In this document: positions 23,975 through 32,400 of the stretch, in pieces
Numbering within the stretch: position 1 is the stretch's first letter
Layout of the letters: each line of letters begins with the position of its first letter
DNA from: Oxalobacteraceae bacterium AB_14
Lineage (GTDB): Bacteria > Pseudomonadota > Gammaproteobacteria > Burkholderiales > Burkholderiaceae_D
Assembly: GCA_000381565.1 (NCBI GenBank)
Contig: KB906725.1
Location: forward strand, 2,713,093 to 2,777,092
DNA length: 64,000 bases
Direction of reading: 5' to 3'
Notes under the pieces: model-generated
Database searches by the model: none
The model's input: only the letters and a program-made list of their open reading frames with translations
Told to the model about the DNA's origin: nothing
Made by a program: the position numbers and the translations under genes

Positions 23975-26900
23975 CGCCTTCTACCAGCGGATGCGTACCC
24001 GGCTCAGCGCCCTGTACGGCCTTTCGATCTATGGTGCGCTGTTGTTGGTGGTGTTTGGCGGCCTGGTGATCCCGGCCATCATCGGCAGCTACCTGCTGAT
24101 CGGCGTGCACGAGCAGCAGTCGGCGCGCGCCACGCTGAAGGAATCGTTGCAGCGCAATGCCGACATCCTGGCGCTGGGCATGCAGGAATCGCTGTGGAAT
24201 ATGAACGCGGAGTCGGCCCATTCGCTGGTCGAGTCGGTCATGCGCGACCAGTCGGTGCTGCAGGTGGAGGTGGTCGGCCAGGCCGACACCCAGTTCATGA
24301 GCGTGCACTCGCCGCGCAAGGCGGTCGGCAATGTGTTCCGCGCCGAGCGCGAGATCCTGGTGCGCGGCGAGCGCATCGGCCGCATCACGGTCGAAATGGA
24401 CGACGCCCGCAGCCAGCAAGAGCTGCGCGAGAAGCAGCTGTCCTATGTGTTCGTGCTGGCCGGGCAGCTGATGGTGTCGCTGCTGCTGATCGTGCTGTTC
24501 CTCAATTCCCGCCTGATCAAGCCGTTGCGCAAGCTGATGCGCTTCTCCGACCGCCTGTCGCACGGCGATTTCGAAACCCGGCTGGACCTGGTCGGCAACG
24601 ACGAGCTGGGCCGCCTGGCCGGCCAGCTGGAGCAGATGCGGGTGGCGATCAAGCGACTGTTCGAAGACATCGGCCAGCGCGAGGAGCGCTTCCGCACCAT
24701 CGTCACCCAGGTGCCGGGCGCGGTGTTCCGCTTCCGTCCCGACGGCCCGATCGATTTCGTCTCCGACGCCATCGAGGAGATCTCCGGCTACTCGGCCGCG
24801 CAGTTCATGCGCAGCACCACCCATTCGTGGACCAACCTGATCGCGCCGGAAGACCGCAAGAAGCAGCGCCGCGCGGTGTCCGAGGCGATCCGCGGCGCCC
24901 AGCCCTACGAGGTCGAATACCGCATCCTGGACGCCGCCGGCACCGAGCGCTGGGTGGCCGAGAACGGCCAGCCGCAGCCGCACGACGGCGCCGGCAACGC
25001 GCCCTGGGTGGACGGCATCATCTCCGACATCAGCCAGCGCAAGCACAACGAGATGCGCATCGAGGCGCTGCTGGCCGAGCAGAGCGCGATCCTGGACAAC
25101 GTGATGTTCGGCGTGATGTTCGTGCGTAACCGCCGGATTGTCTCGGTCAACCGCCGCTGTGAAGAGCTGTTCGGCTACGAGCCGGGCGCCATGACCGGGG
25201 CCTCGACCGCCATCGTGTTCCCCAATTCCTTCGATTTCGAGTCGGCCGGCGCGCGCCAGTATCCGTCGCTGTCGGAAGGCGACTACTTCAACGAAGAGCG
25301 CCACTACCGCCGCAAGGACGGCAGCCTGTTCTGGTGCATGGTCAGCGGCTACGCGCTCGACAACAAGCGCGCCAACGAAGGCAGCATCTGGGTGTACGCC
25401 GACATCACCGCGCGCAAGGAGGCGGAGGAAAAGCTGCGCCTGTCCGCCACCGTGATCGAGCACATCGCCGACGGCGTGGTGGTGCTCGACGCCCACGGCG
25501 TCATCGTCGCCGTCAACCCGGCCTTCACGCAGATCACCGGCTACACCGAGCAGGAGGCGCTGGGCCAGGACCACACGCTGACGCGCTCCGGCCGCCACGA
25601 CCCCGACTTTTACGCCGACATGTGGACCGAGCAGGTGGAAACCGGCTTCTGGCGCGGCGAGATCTGGAACCGCCGCAAGAACGGCGAGCTGTATCTGGAG
25701 TGGCTGACGGTGAGCGCGGTGCGCGACACCCAGGGCCAGACCACGCATTACGTCGGCGTGTTCAGCGACATCACCAAGGCCAAGGAATCGCAGGAGAAGC
25801 TGGACCACCTGGCGCACCACGATCCGCTGACCGCGCTGCCGAACCGCCTGCTGTTCCACGACCGCCTGCAGCACGCCTTGCTGCGCGCGGCGCGCGACGG
25901 CGAGCAGCTGGCGCTGTTGTTCATCGACCTGGATCGCTTCAAGAACGTCAACGACACGCTGGGCCACCACATCGGCGACGAGCTGCTCAAGCAGGTCGCC
26001 AGGGCCCTGCTCGAACGCCTGCGCGAGGGCGACACGCTGGCGCGCCTGGGCGGCGACGAATTCATCGTGTTGCTGGAGAATATCGAGAACCAGTTCGGCG
26101 CCAGCCAGGTCGCCGAGAAGCTGGTGCAGATGTTCGAGCAGCCGTTCATGGTGGCCGGCCACGAGCTGTTCGTCACCTGCAGCGTCGGCATCAGCGTGTT
26201 CCCGGAAGACGCGATCGATTTGAATATGCTGATACGGAACGCCGACGTGGCGATGTACCAGGCCAAGGCGCGCGGCCGCAACGGTTACAGCTTCTATACG
26301 CCGTCGATGACCGGTGAGGGCGTCGAGCGCCTGCGGCTGGAGACCTTCCTGCGCCGTTCGATCGAGAAGGACGAGATCTTCCTCAACTATCAGCCGCAGG
26401 TGGAAATCGACACCGGCCGCCTGATCGGCGTGGAGGCGCTGGTGCGCTGGAACCACCCCGAGCTGGGCCTGATCCCGCCGATCCGCTTCATCCCGCTGGC
26501 CGAGGATACGGGCTTCATCAACCAGCTGGGCAAGTGGGTGCTGGAAGAAGCCTGCCGCCAGATGATGCGCTGGCAGGAGGCCGGCCTGCAGGTGCCGAAG
26601 ATGGCGGTCAACCTGTCGGCCAAGCAGTTCGAGCGCGGCAGCATCGTCAACATGGTGGCCGACATCCTGCGCGAGACGGGGCTGGAGCCGGACCGCCTGC
26701 AACTGGAGGTGACGGAGTCGGTGATCATGAACACCGGCGACGCCATGGTCTTCATCAACGACTTGCACTCGATCGGCGTGGGTCTGGCGATCGACGATTT
26801 CGGCACCGGCTACTCGTCGCTGGCCTACTTGAAGCAGTTGCCGGTGCAGACCTTGAAGATCGACCGTTCCTTCATCAAGGACATCTCGACCGACGTCAAC

Positions 26901-27089
26901 GACGAGGCGATCGCCATCGCGATTATCCAGCTGGGCAAGAGCATGAACCTGTCCGTGATCGCGGAGGGCGTGGAGACCGAAGAACAGGCGGCCTTCCTGC
27001 TGCGCCACGGTTGCCGCCTGGCGCAGGGCTACTTCTACAGCAAGCCGGTGGCAGCGCGAGACTTGCTGACACGCTGGCATCAACCATAA
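23967..27089 (+). CDS. Membrane-bound PAS-GGDEF-EAL cyclic-di-GMP signalling protein
   Basis: Bifunctional cyclic-di-GMP enzyme or regulator of 1040 residues. Order: helix (about 15-45), periplasmic sensor segment (to about 150), second helix (about 155-180), HAMP (about 180-235), three PAS/PAC domains (about 240-610), GGDEF (about 615-775) and EAL (about 785-1035). GGDEF is intact (LARLGGDEF), with the inhibitory-site RxxD (REGD) five residues ahead. EAL is intact (EALVRW, NLSAKQF, DDFGTGYSSL). It could therefore both make and degrade cyclic-di-GMP. No ribosome-binding site is evident at the ATG. The following molybdenum hydroxylase gene starts 17 bases on but is functionally unrelated. Confidence 0.93.
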   Translation: MISAFYQRMRTRLSALYGLSIYGALLLVVFGGLVIPAIIGSYLLIGVHEQQSARATLKESLQRNADILALGMQESLWNMNAESAHSLVESVMRDQSVLQVEVVGQADTQFMSVHSPRKAVGNVFRAEREILVRGERIGRITVEMDDARSQQELREKQLSYVFVLAGQLMVSLLLIVLFLNSRLIKPLRKLMRFSDRLSHGDFETRLDLVGNDELGRLAGQLEQMRVAIKRLFEDIGQREERFRTIVTQVPGAVFRFRPDGPIDFVSDAIEEISGYSAAQFMRSTTHSWTNLIAPEDRKKQRRAVSEAIRGAQPYEVEYRILDAAGTERWVAENGQPQPHDGAGNAPWVDGIISDISQRKHNEMRIEALLAEQSAILDNVMFGVMFVRNRRIVSVNRRCEELFGYEPGAMTGASTAIVFPNSFDFESAGARQYPSLSEGDYFNEERHYRRKDGSLFWCMVSGYALDNKRANEGSIWVYADITARKEAEEKLRLSATVIEHIADGVVVLDAHGVIVAVNPAFTQITGYTEQEALGQDHTLTRSGRHDPDFYADMWTEQVETGFWRGEIWNRRKNGELYLEWLTVSAVRDTQGQTTHYVGVFSDITKAKESQEKLDHLAHHDPLTALPNRLLFHDRLQHALLRAARDGEQLALLFIDLDRFKNVNDTLGHHIGDELLKQVARALLERLREGDTLARLGGDEFIVLLENIENQFGASQVAEKLVQMFEQPFMVAGHELFVTCSVGISVFPEDAIDLNMLIRNADVAMYQAKARGRNGYSFYTPSMTGEGVERLRLETFLRRSIEKDEIFLNYQPQVEIDTGRLIGVEALVRWNHPELGLIPPIRFIPLAEDTGFINQLGKWVLEEACRQMMRWQEAGLQVPKMAVNLSAKQFERGSIVNMVADILRETGLEPDRLQLEVTESVIMNTGDAMVFINDLHSIGVGLAIDDFGTGYSSLAYLKQLPVQTLKIDRSFIKDISTDVNDEAIAIAIIQLGKSMNLSVIAEGVETEEQAAFLLRHGCRLAQGYFYSKPVAARDLLTRWHQP

Positions 27090-27106
27090 ACAATCGGAGA
27101 CCCCCA

Positions 27107-29377
27107 GTGCAGCCATCCAAGAGAACGCGCAGGCGCTTTATTTTCGGCGGCGTGGCCGCGCTCGGCGCGCTGGTGGTGGGCTGGGGCGCGATGCCGCCGA
27201 GGCAGCGCCTGCACGCCTCGCATCCGATGCTGCTGGGCGGCGCCTCGATCGCGCTCAATGGCTGGGTGGCGGTGGCGCCCGACGGCACCGTCAGCGTGGC
27301 CATGGCGCGCAGCGAGATGGGGCAGGGCGTGCACACCGCCTTGCCGATGCTGGTGGCCGAAGAGATGGACCTGCCGCTGTCGGCGGTGCGGCTGGTGCAG
27401 GCGCCGGCCGATAAAATCTACGGCAATATCGCGATGCTCAAGGACGGCCTGCCGTTCCACCCGGACGACAAGGGCAACCTGAAAGCGGTGGTCAGCTGGA
27501 CCGTCGGCAAGGTGGCGCGCGAACTGGGGCTGGTCATCACCGGCGGCTCGTCCAGCGTGAAGGATGCGTGGCAGCCGATGCGCGAAGCCGGCGCCGCCGC
27601 GCGCGCGATGCTGGTCGCCGCCGCTGCCAAACAGTGGAATGCGCGCGTGGAAGAGTGCCGCACCGAAGACGGTTCCGTCATCCACGCCGACGGCCGGCGC
27701 CTGGCCTACGGCGCGCTGGCCGTTGCCGCCGCCACCGCGTCGCCGGGCGAGATCCGCCTGAAGTCGCCCAAGGATTTCAAGCTGATCGGCCGCGCGCAGC
27801 CGCGCCGCGACACGCCGTCCAAAGTGAACGGCACGGCGGTGTTTGGCCTCGACGTGCGTCCCGAGGGCATGGTCTATGCGGCGGTGCGCATGTCGCCGGT
27901 GATCGGCGGCACGGTCGCCAGCGTCGACAAGGATGCGGTGCTCCAGATGCCGGGCGTGATGCGGGTGGTCGATTTTTCCAGCGCGCTGCCGGAAAAGACC
28001 GGCGCCGGCGCCGGCGTGGCGGTGGTGGCCAAGACCTGGTGGCAGGCCAGGCAGGCCGCGCTGGCCCTGCCGGTGCAGTGGTCCACCGACGAGCGGGCCA
28101 AGATGTCGAGCGCCGCCATCTACGCGGAGTTCGCGGCCAAACTGGATGCGGAATCGGGCCACGCCTACTACAAGGACGGCGACATGGACGCGGTGGAGGG
28201 CAAGGTCGCCGGCGTCGCCAAAACCCTGACGGCGGAATATCGCGCGCCCTATCTGGCGCATGCGGCGATGGAGCCGGTCAACTGCACGGCGCAGGTCAAG
28301 GACGGCTATGTGTACCTGTGGGCGCCGACGCAGTCGCCCGGTTTCGCGGTGGAGACGGCGGCCAAGGTGGCCGGCGTCCCTGAGGACAAGGTGGTGCTGG
28401 TGGTGACGCTGCTGGGCGGCGGCTTCGGTCGGCGGCTGGATGTGGACATGGTGGCGCAGGTGGTGGCGCTGGCCAGGGAGACGCGCGGTTTGCCGGTGCA
28501 GATGATCTGGTCGCGCGAGGACGACACCACGCACGACGTGTACCGCCCGGCGGCATTGGCGCGCTTCAGCGCCAGCCTGGATGCGGCGGGCAATGTGCTG
28601 GGTTACGATAACAAGTCGGCCAGCGGTTCGGTGTCGCACCAGTTCTTCAAGCGCAACCTGGGCTTGCCGCCCGCTGGGCCGGACAAGACCACGGTCGAAG
28701 GCGAGTTCGATATGCAGTACGAATTCGCCAACCAGCGCATCCGCCATGTGATCGTCGACAGTCCGGTGCCGCTGGGGTATTGGCGTTCGGTCGGGCATTC
28801 GCACAACGCGTTTTTCAAAGAGAGCTTTATCGACGAGCTGGCGCATGCGGCGGGCAAGGACGGCGTGGAATTCCGGCGCGGCCTGCTGAGGCGGCACCCG
28901 CGCCATCGGGCGGTGCTGGACGCGGCGGTGGCCCGGGCCGGTGTTGCGCCGGCGGGCCGCGCGCATGGCGTGGCGCTGCACCAGTCGTTCGGCACCATCG
29001 TCGCGCAGGTGGCGGAGGTATCGGTCGAGGGCACGGAGATCCGCGTGCACCGGGTGGTGTGCGCGGTCGATTGCGGCATCGCCGTCAATCCCAACATCAT
29101 TGCGCAGCAGGTGGAATCGGCGGTGGTGTTCGGGCTGTCGGCGGCCTTGTTCGGCGCGGTGACGATCAAGGACGGCAAGGTCGAACAGACCAACTTCCAT
29201 GACTATCCGGTGCTGCGGATGAACCAGGCGCCCGAGGTGGAGACCATCATCATGCCGAGCGCCGAGCATCCCGAGGGCATGGGCGAACCGGCCACGCCGC
29301 CGATCGCGCCGGCGGTGGCCAATGCGGTGTTCAAGCTGACCGGCAAGCGCCTGCGCAGCCTGCCGCTGACGCTGTGA
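27107..29377 (+). CDS. Molybdopterin-binding subunit of the xanthine dehydrogenase family (IorB/aldehyde oxidoreductase-like), orphan
   Basis: Large catalytic subunit (756 residues) of a molybdenum hydroxylase. It begins at GTG 27107 with CGGAGA upstream. A Tat signal is present (RTRRRFIFGG followed by a hydrophobic stretch), so it is probably exported folded. Cofactor-binding stretches MGQGVHTALPMLVAEE, LLGGGFGRR and a C-terminal MGEPATPPIAP, carrying the expected catalytic Glu, are present, as in isoquinoline 1-oxidoreductase beta subunits. No gene for the 2Fe-2S alpha subunit or a cytochrome partner is nearby, which is unusual. Its stop overlaps the start of a 72-residue protein. Confidence 0.85.
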   Translation: MQPSKRTRRRFIFGGVAALGALVVGWGAMPPRQRLHASHPMLLGGASIALNGWVAVAPDGTVSVAMARSEMGQGVHTALPMLVAEEMDLPLSAVRLVQAPADKIYGNIAMLKDGLPFHPDDKGNLKAVVSWTVGKVARELGLVITGGSSSVKDAWQPMREAGAAARAMLVAAAAKQWNARVEECRTEDGSVIHADGRRLAYGALAVAAATASPGEIRLKSPKDFKLIGRAQPRRDTPSKVNGTAVFGLDVRPEGMVYAAVRMSPVIGGTVASVDKDAVLQMPGVMRVVDFSSALPEKTGAGAGVAVVAKTWWQARQAALALPVQWSTDERAKMSSAAIYAEFAAKLDAESGHAYYKDGDMDAVEGKVAGVAKTLTAEYRAPYLAHAAMEPVNCTAQVKDGYVYLWAPTQSPGFAVETAAKVAGVPEDKVVLVVTLLGGGFGRRLDVDMVAQVVALARETRGLPVQMIWSREDDTTHDVYRPAALARFSASLDAAGNVLGYDNKSASGSVSHQFFKRNLGLPPAGPDKTTVEGEFDMQYEFANQRIRHVIVDSPVPLGYWRSVGHSHNAFFKESFIDELAHAAGKDGVEFRRGLLRRHPRHRAVLDAAVARAGVAPAGRAHGVALHQSFGTIVAQVAEVSVEGTEIRVHRVVCAVDCGIAVNPNIIAQQVESAVVFGLSAALFGAVTIKDGKVEQTNFHDYPVLRMNQAPEVETIIMPSAEHPEGMGEPATPPIAPAVANAVFKLTGKRLRSLPLTL

Positions 29378-29592
29378 AGGAGTTGCGCTTCAACGTGTTC
29401 GGCCGGCTGATCGCCATCAGCGGCGGGCGGGGCGCGTGGCGGGCGTTCTACTTCGGCGCCGAGGGCAAGCGCCGTCCTGCGGATTTCATTGTGCCAGGCG
29501 AGCTTGCGGAGCATGAGCTGTGCGAGTATCTGGCCGATCTGTTCCATGAAGACGCCACGCCGCGCAATCACTCGGCGGTGCAACTATCCTAG
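29374..29592 (+). CDS. Small protein (DUF7661-like), translationally coupled to the molybdenum hydroxylase
   Basis: Protein of 72 residues starting at GTG 29374, which overlaps the TGA of the preceding gene by four bases. It begins MKELRFNVFGRLIAI and contains GAEGKRRPADFIVPGEL and YLADLFHE, resembling from memory a small conserved family now called DUF7661; function unknown. Its last codons lie in a 39-bp sequence that is repeated imperfectly at 33526-33559, so the 3' end may have been rebuilt by an insertion. Confidence 0.7.
   Translation: MKELRFNVFGRLIAISGGRGAWRAFYFGAEGKRRPADFIVPGELAEHELCEYLADLFHEDATPRNHSAVQLS
29547..29585 (+). repeat. Direct repeat, left copy, at the boundary of the 29.6-33.5 kb cassette
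   Basis: Shares an 18-bp exact core (29564-29581, GCAATCACTCGGCGGTGC) and TGAAGACGCC upstream with the copy at 33526-33559. The left copy has one extra ACGCC unit. It covers the 3' end of the 72-residue gene. Confidence 0.75.
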
Positions 29593-29705
29593 CTGGCAGT
29601 CGGGTTGCCGCTGAAGCACGGGGATTAGATTTGAATTGGTACATCACGCCAGGCGTCCGGCAGCGATCGGCCAAGAGCGGAAGTTGAAGTGACTGGTTAT
29701 TTTCA

Positions 29706-30038
29706 TCAATCCGCATGCTGATCTGCACGCACAAATTTCAGTATCACTTCCGCTACATCAACGGGGTTTTTTTCGAGCACAAGGTGGCCGGCATCGGGAA
29801 TATTTACGCCGCGCGCGTCTATCGCCACCAGCTTTATAGTGTTGAACATGCCCTCTCCCACGTTGTACTGTCCCCCGACGGCAAGCACCGGCATTGGTAA
29901 CTTGGTATCAACGCGGTGCCGATTCTGCCGCAGTCCGGTCTCGCTGCAGGCTGCGCGGTAATAGCTGAACGCGGCACGTGCGCCGCCCGGCTGTGCAAAA
30001 ACGCGGGCGTACTCGTCAAGCCCCAGGCGTGAACACAT
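29706..30038 (-). pseudogene. C-terminal remnant of an alpha/beta hydrolase (epoxide-hydrolase-like)
   Basis: About 110 codons encode the back half of an alpha/beta hydrolase: cap-domain residues YARVFAQPGGARAAFSYYRA, the strand PMPVLAVGGQYNVG and the catalytic-histidine region IPDAGHLVLEKNP. The nucleophile elbow and oxyanion region, which normally occupy the first 180 or so residues, are missing. It lies in the same frame as, and two codons beyond, the stop of the LysR gene at 30045. It is a truncated relic, probably left by recombination at the LysR 3' end. Confidence 0.75.
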
Positions 30039-30044
30039 GCCTGC

Positions 30045-30965
30045 CTACGGCACCTGAACGATATCGTCTTGCTCCCACAAAGTCTTCAGATGGTCAATGA
30101 ACCATTTGCCTGCGGGTCCAGGCGGTTGCGAAGGCTGATGAAATGCGGACATCGTCAGCATGAAACCTGTGCGCGGCATTTCATCCACATCTAGAACGAC
30201 CAACGTGCCCGCAGCGATGTCTTTCTCTACCATGTGCAAGGGCATCCCTCCCCATCCCACGCAGTCTTTGAGGAACGCATATTTGGTCGACAAGTCGGCC
30301 AGACGCCAAGTCGACGGCGATGCGACGCCGAAGTCCCGGCCGACCGTGAGGTCGGACCTGTCGGTGAGCACAAGTTGTACATGTTTCGCCAACTCACGCC
30401 GTGGTATCCGATGGCTAAAGTTCGCGAGTGGGTGAAATGCTGAAGCGACCGCGACCAACGGCAATTCGCCCAGTCGCTCGCTCACCAGTGATGGAAATGT
30501 CTGAGGCAACGGAGTCAGTATGCCCAGGCTGCATCGGCCGTCCAGAACGGGCAGATAAGCAGCGCCCAAGCCCTCCACGAAGAGGCGCAGTGGCGTCAAC
30601 GGAAACTGGTGCGCGAACGCTTTCGCGACGGCGCTGACAACGGTGGTCGGAAAGAACACATCGACTACCACGGAGAGTTCAGCCTCTACGCCTGAATTCA
30701 TGAGCTTGGCACGCGCCTTCAGCGTGTCGACCCCTGACACGACGTTGCGAGCGTCTGCGAGCAACAGCACGCCCTCTGGCGTGAGCTTCGGAAACCGACC
30801 CGAGCGGTCAAACAGCGTGACCCCGATTTGGTCTTCCAGCCCCCCGACCCAGCCGCTCACCGCCGATTGAACGCGGTTGAGCTTTCGAGCTGCGGCCGAG
30901 AAGCTGCCCTCATCCACGGCGGCGATGAAGGTTCTGAGTTGGTCCAGGGAGACGCCATCAAGCAT
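30045..30965 (-). CDS. LysR-family transcriptional regulator of the redox cassette
   Basis: Regulator of 306 residues with an N-terminal HTH (FSAAARKLNRVQSAVSGWVGGLEDQIG, about 22-48) and an effector domain. It is divergent from the NADP-oxidoreductase-like gene across a 161-base region containing a perfect 15-bp palindrome (30991-31005), and probably controls that gene and the following SRPBCC gene. It is followed on its own strand by a hydrolase remnant. Confidence 0.85.
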   Translation of the reverse strand: MLDGVSLDQLRTFIAAVDEGSFSAAARKLNRVQSAVSGWVGGLEDQIGVTLFDRSGRFPKLTPEGVLLLADARNVVSGVDTLKARAKLMNSGVEAELSVVVDVFFPTTVVSAVAKAFAHQFPLTPLRLFVEGLGAAYLPVLDGRCSLGILTPLPQTFPSLVSERLGELPLVAVASAFHPLANFSHRIPRRELAKHVQLVLTDRSDLTVGRDFGVASPSTWRLADLSTKYAFLKDCVGWGGMPLHMVEKDIAAGTLVVLDVDEMPRTGFMLTMSAFHQPSQPPGPAGKWFIDHLKTLWEQDDIVQVP

Positions 30966-30990
30966 TCACGTTTCCTTTCATCTCAAAAAT

Positions 30991-31005
30991 AGATGGATTC
31001 CATCT
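30991..31005. promoter_or_regulatory. LysR operator candidate in the cassette
   Basis: AGATGGA-T-TCCATCT is a perfect dyad 25 bases from the LysR start. A further CATCT half-site lies just before it (about 30979-30984), giving alternating CATCT/AGATG/CATCT arms. This arrangement suits tetramer binding by a LysR protein. Confidence 0.5.
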
Positions 31006-31126
31006 CAATATACTCTCTTTTCAAAATACATGTTAACCGCCATCATTCGAATGGGGCGAGGTAATCTGAAGTGAACTAATTCACGAAGGCTCCCGAAATT
31101 TATAACGTTCATTCAAGGAATTCAAC

Positions 31127-31729
31127 ATGACTTATTCCATCATCGGAACCGGCAACGTCGGTAAAGCCCTAGCCCGGCAATTCGCCCGCAGCGGCATCTC
31201 GGTTGGCATCGCGAACACTCGCGGCCCAGACTCCATCGCGTCGATGGTCGAAGAGCTTGGTGACAAGGTCGTTCCCCTGGCGCTGCAGGAGGCACTCAAG
31301 GCCGACGTGATCATTCTGGCGGTTCCATTCTGGGCGCACCGCGACGTTGCCAAGGCCGCCCCGACATGGCAGGGCAAGGTCGTCATCGACGCCACCAATG
31401 CCTACGGCGTGCCGGTGTCCGACCTCGACAACCTGCCTTCCTCAGCAATCGTGGCGAAAGCGCTGCCTGGCGCATACCTCGTGAAGGCATTCAACCATCT
31501 GCCCGCAGGTGTGCTCGCACAGGAACCTGGCACCGCTGGAGGCAGTCGGGCGATCTTTCTATCGAGCGACGACGAAGGCGCCACCGCAACGGTTGCCGCC
31601 CTGGTCGCGAAGCTCGGCTACGCGCCGATCAGTCTCGGCAAGATCGCGGAAGGCGGTCAGCTCGTGCAGGCCCGGGACAAGAACTGGGCGCCGCTAATTT
31701 TTCAAGACCTATTCAAGAAAGAGCAGTGA
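31127..31729 (+). CDS. NADPH-dependent F420 reductase-like / NADP oxidoreductase coenzyme-binding protein
   Basis: Rossmann-fold protein of 200 residues with the nucleotide-binding motif IIGTGNVGKALARQFARSG (about 5-23) and AFNHLPAGVL, like the family annotated as NADPH-dependent F420 reductase. Proteobacteria of this kind usually lack F420, so the real substrate is likely another small molecule. CAAGGAATTCAAC precedes the ATG. The SRPBCC gene starts three bases after its stop, so they form an operon under the divergent LysR regulator. Confidence 0.8.
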   Translation: MTYSIIGTGNVGKALARQFARSGISVGIANTRGPDSIASMVEELGDKVVPLALQEALKADVIILAVPFWAHRDVAKAAPTWQGKVVIDATNAYGVPVSDLDNLPSSAIVAKALPGAYLVKAFNHLPAGVLAQEPGTAGGSRAIFLSSDDEGATATVAALVAKLGYAPISLGKIAEGGQLVQARDKNWAPLIFQDLFKKEQ

Positions 31730-31732
31730 GCA

Positions 31733-32236
31733 ATGTACGACCACGTAATCTGGCCCGAGCGCTTTGACCCGAGAACGTCGGCCATCTACGCGCTCAACGA
31801 CATCGACGTGAAAGCGACGCCTGAAGTTGTGTGGAAGCTGCTCGTCGACGCGGAGAATTGGTCGAGCTATTTCCCGCCCGAGGATCAAGTCAAAATCCTG
31901 ACCGGTGAGAAGGAATTGGCGCTCGGCACAAAATACAGCCGAGTGACGGTTGGCTTTCCGATGAGCCTTGTCGTGACCGAGTACGTGCCAAACCAAAGGC
32001 TCGCGTGGGCTACAACAGTCGACGGCGACGAGACGGGGTCGAGCGCCTATCACGGCTGGGTCATAACTCCCACTGAAGAAGGTTGTCACGTGCTGACGGA
32101 AGAGACGCAACAAGGTCCCTGGTTCCTCGACGTGCTCGGACACAAGCATCCCGGTGGGCTTTACCGCTATCACCAGGACTGGGTCGAACGCCTTGCTCGG
32201 GCAGCGGAGGCGGAGGCAGCAAAGAAGGCAGGTTGA
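31733..32236 (+). CDS. SRPBCC (START/Bet v1-like) domain protein
   Basis: Soluble protein of 167 residues with the helix-grip fold pattern: IDVKATPEVVWKLLVDAENWSSYFPPED near the N-terminus, TKYSRVTVGFPMSLVVTEYVP, and a long C-terminal helix (HQDWVERLARAAEAEAAKK). Such proteins bind hydrophobic ligands in a deep cavity. It follows the NADP oxidoreductase-like gene with a three-base gap, suggesting a ligand shared in one pathway. A hairpin at 32247-32277 follows. Confidence 0.8.
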   Translation: MYDHVIWPERFDPRTSAIYALNDIDVKATPEVVWKLLVDAENWSSYFPPEDQVKILTGEKELALGTKYSRVTVGFPMSLVVTEYVPNQRLAWATTVDGDETGSSAYHGWVITPTEEGCHVLTEETQQGPWFLDVLGHKHPGGLYRYHQDWVERLARAAEAEAAKKAG

Positions 32237-32246
32237 CGCATTTATC

Positions 32247-32277
32247 CTGAAGCCTGGGCGCGCCGCTCAGGCTTCAG
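32247..32277. terminator. Hairpin after the SRPBCC gene
   Basis: A 10-bp perfect stem (32247-32256 with 32268-32277) with an 11-base GC-rich loop. The T-run is poor, so it is a weak terminator or an mRNA-end stabiliser. Confidence 0.5.
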
Positions 32278-32400
32278 CGCTTTCGGCGGAACGGCACTGA
32301 ACTCGCATCTGTGCGAGCGAGATTGGATCTGGCTCGTGACGTGCGTCCAGTCCGGATCAGCGGATGGATCACTTAACTCACACTATTGGAGAAGAACAGC

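Noticed and set aside
23925..27116. Open minus-strand frame of over 1000 codons opposite the GGDEF-EAL gene
   Set aside because: It mirrors the codon structure of the GC-rich sense gene, is rich in His/Gln/Val/Arg runs and shows no domain; an antisense shadow.
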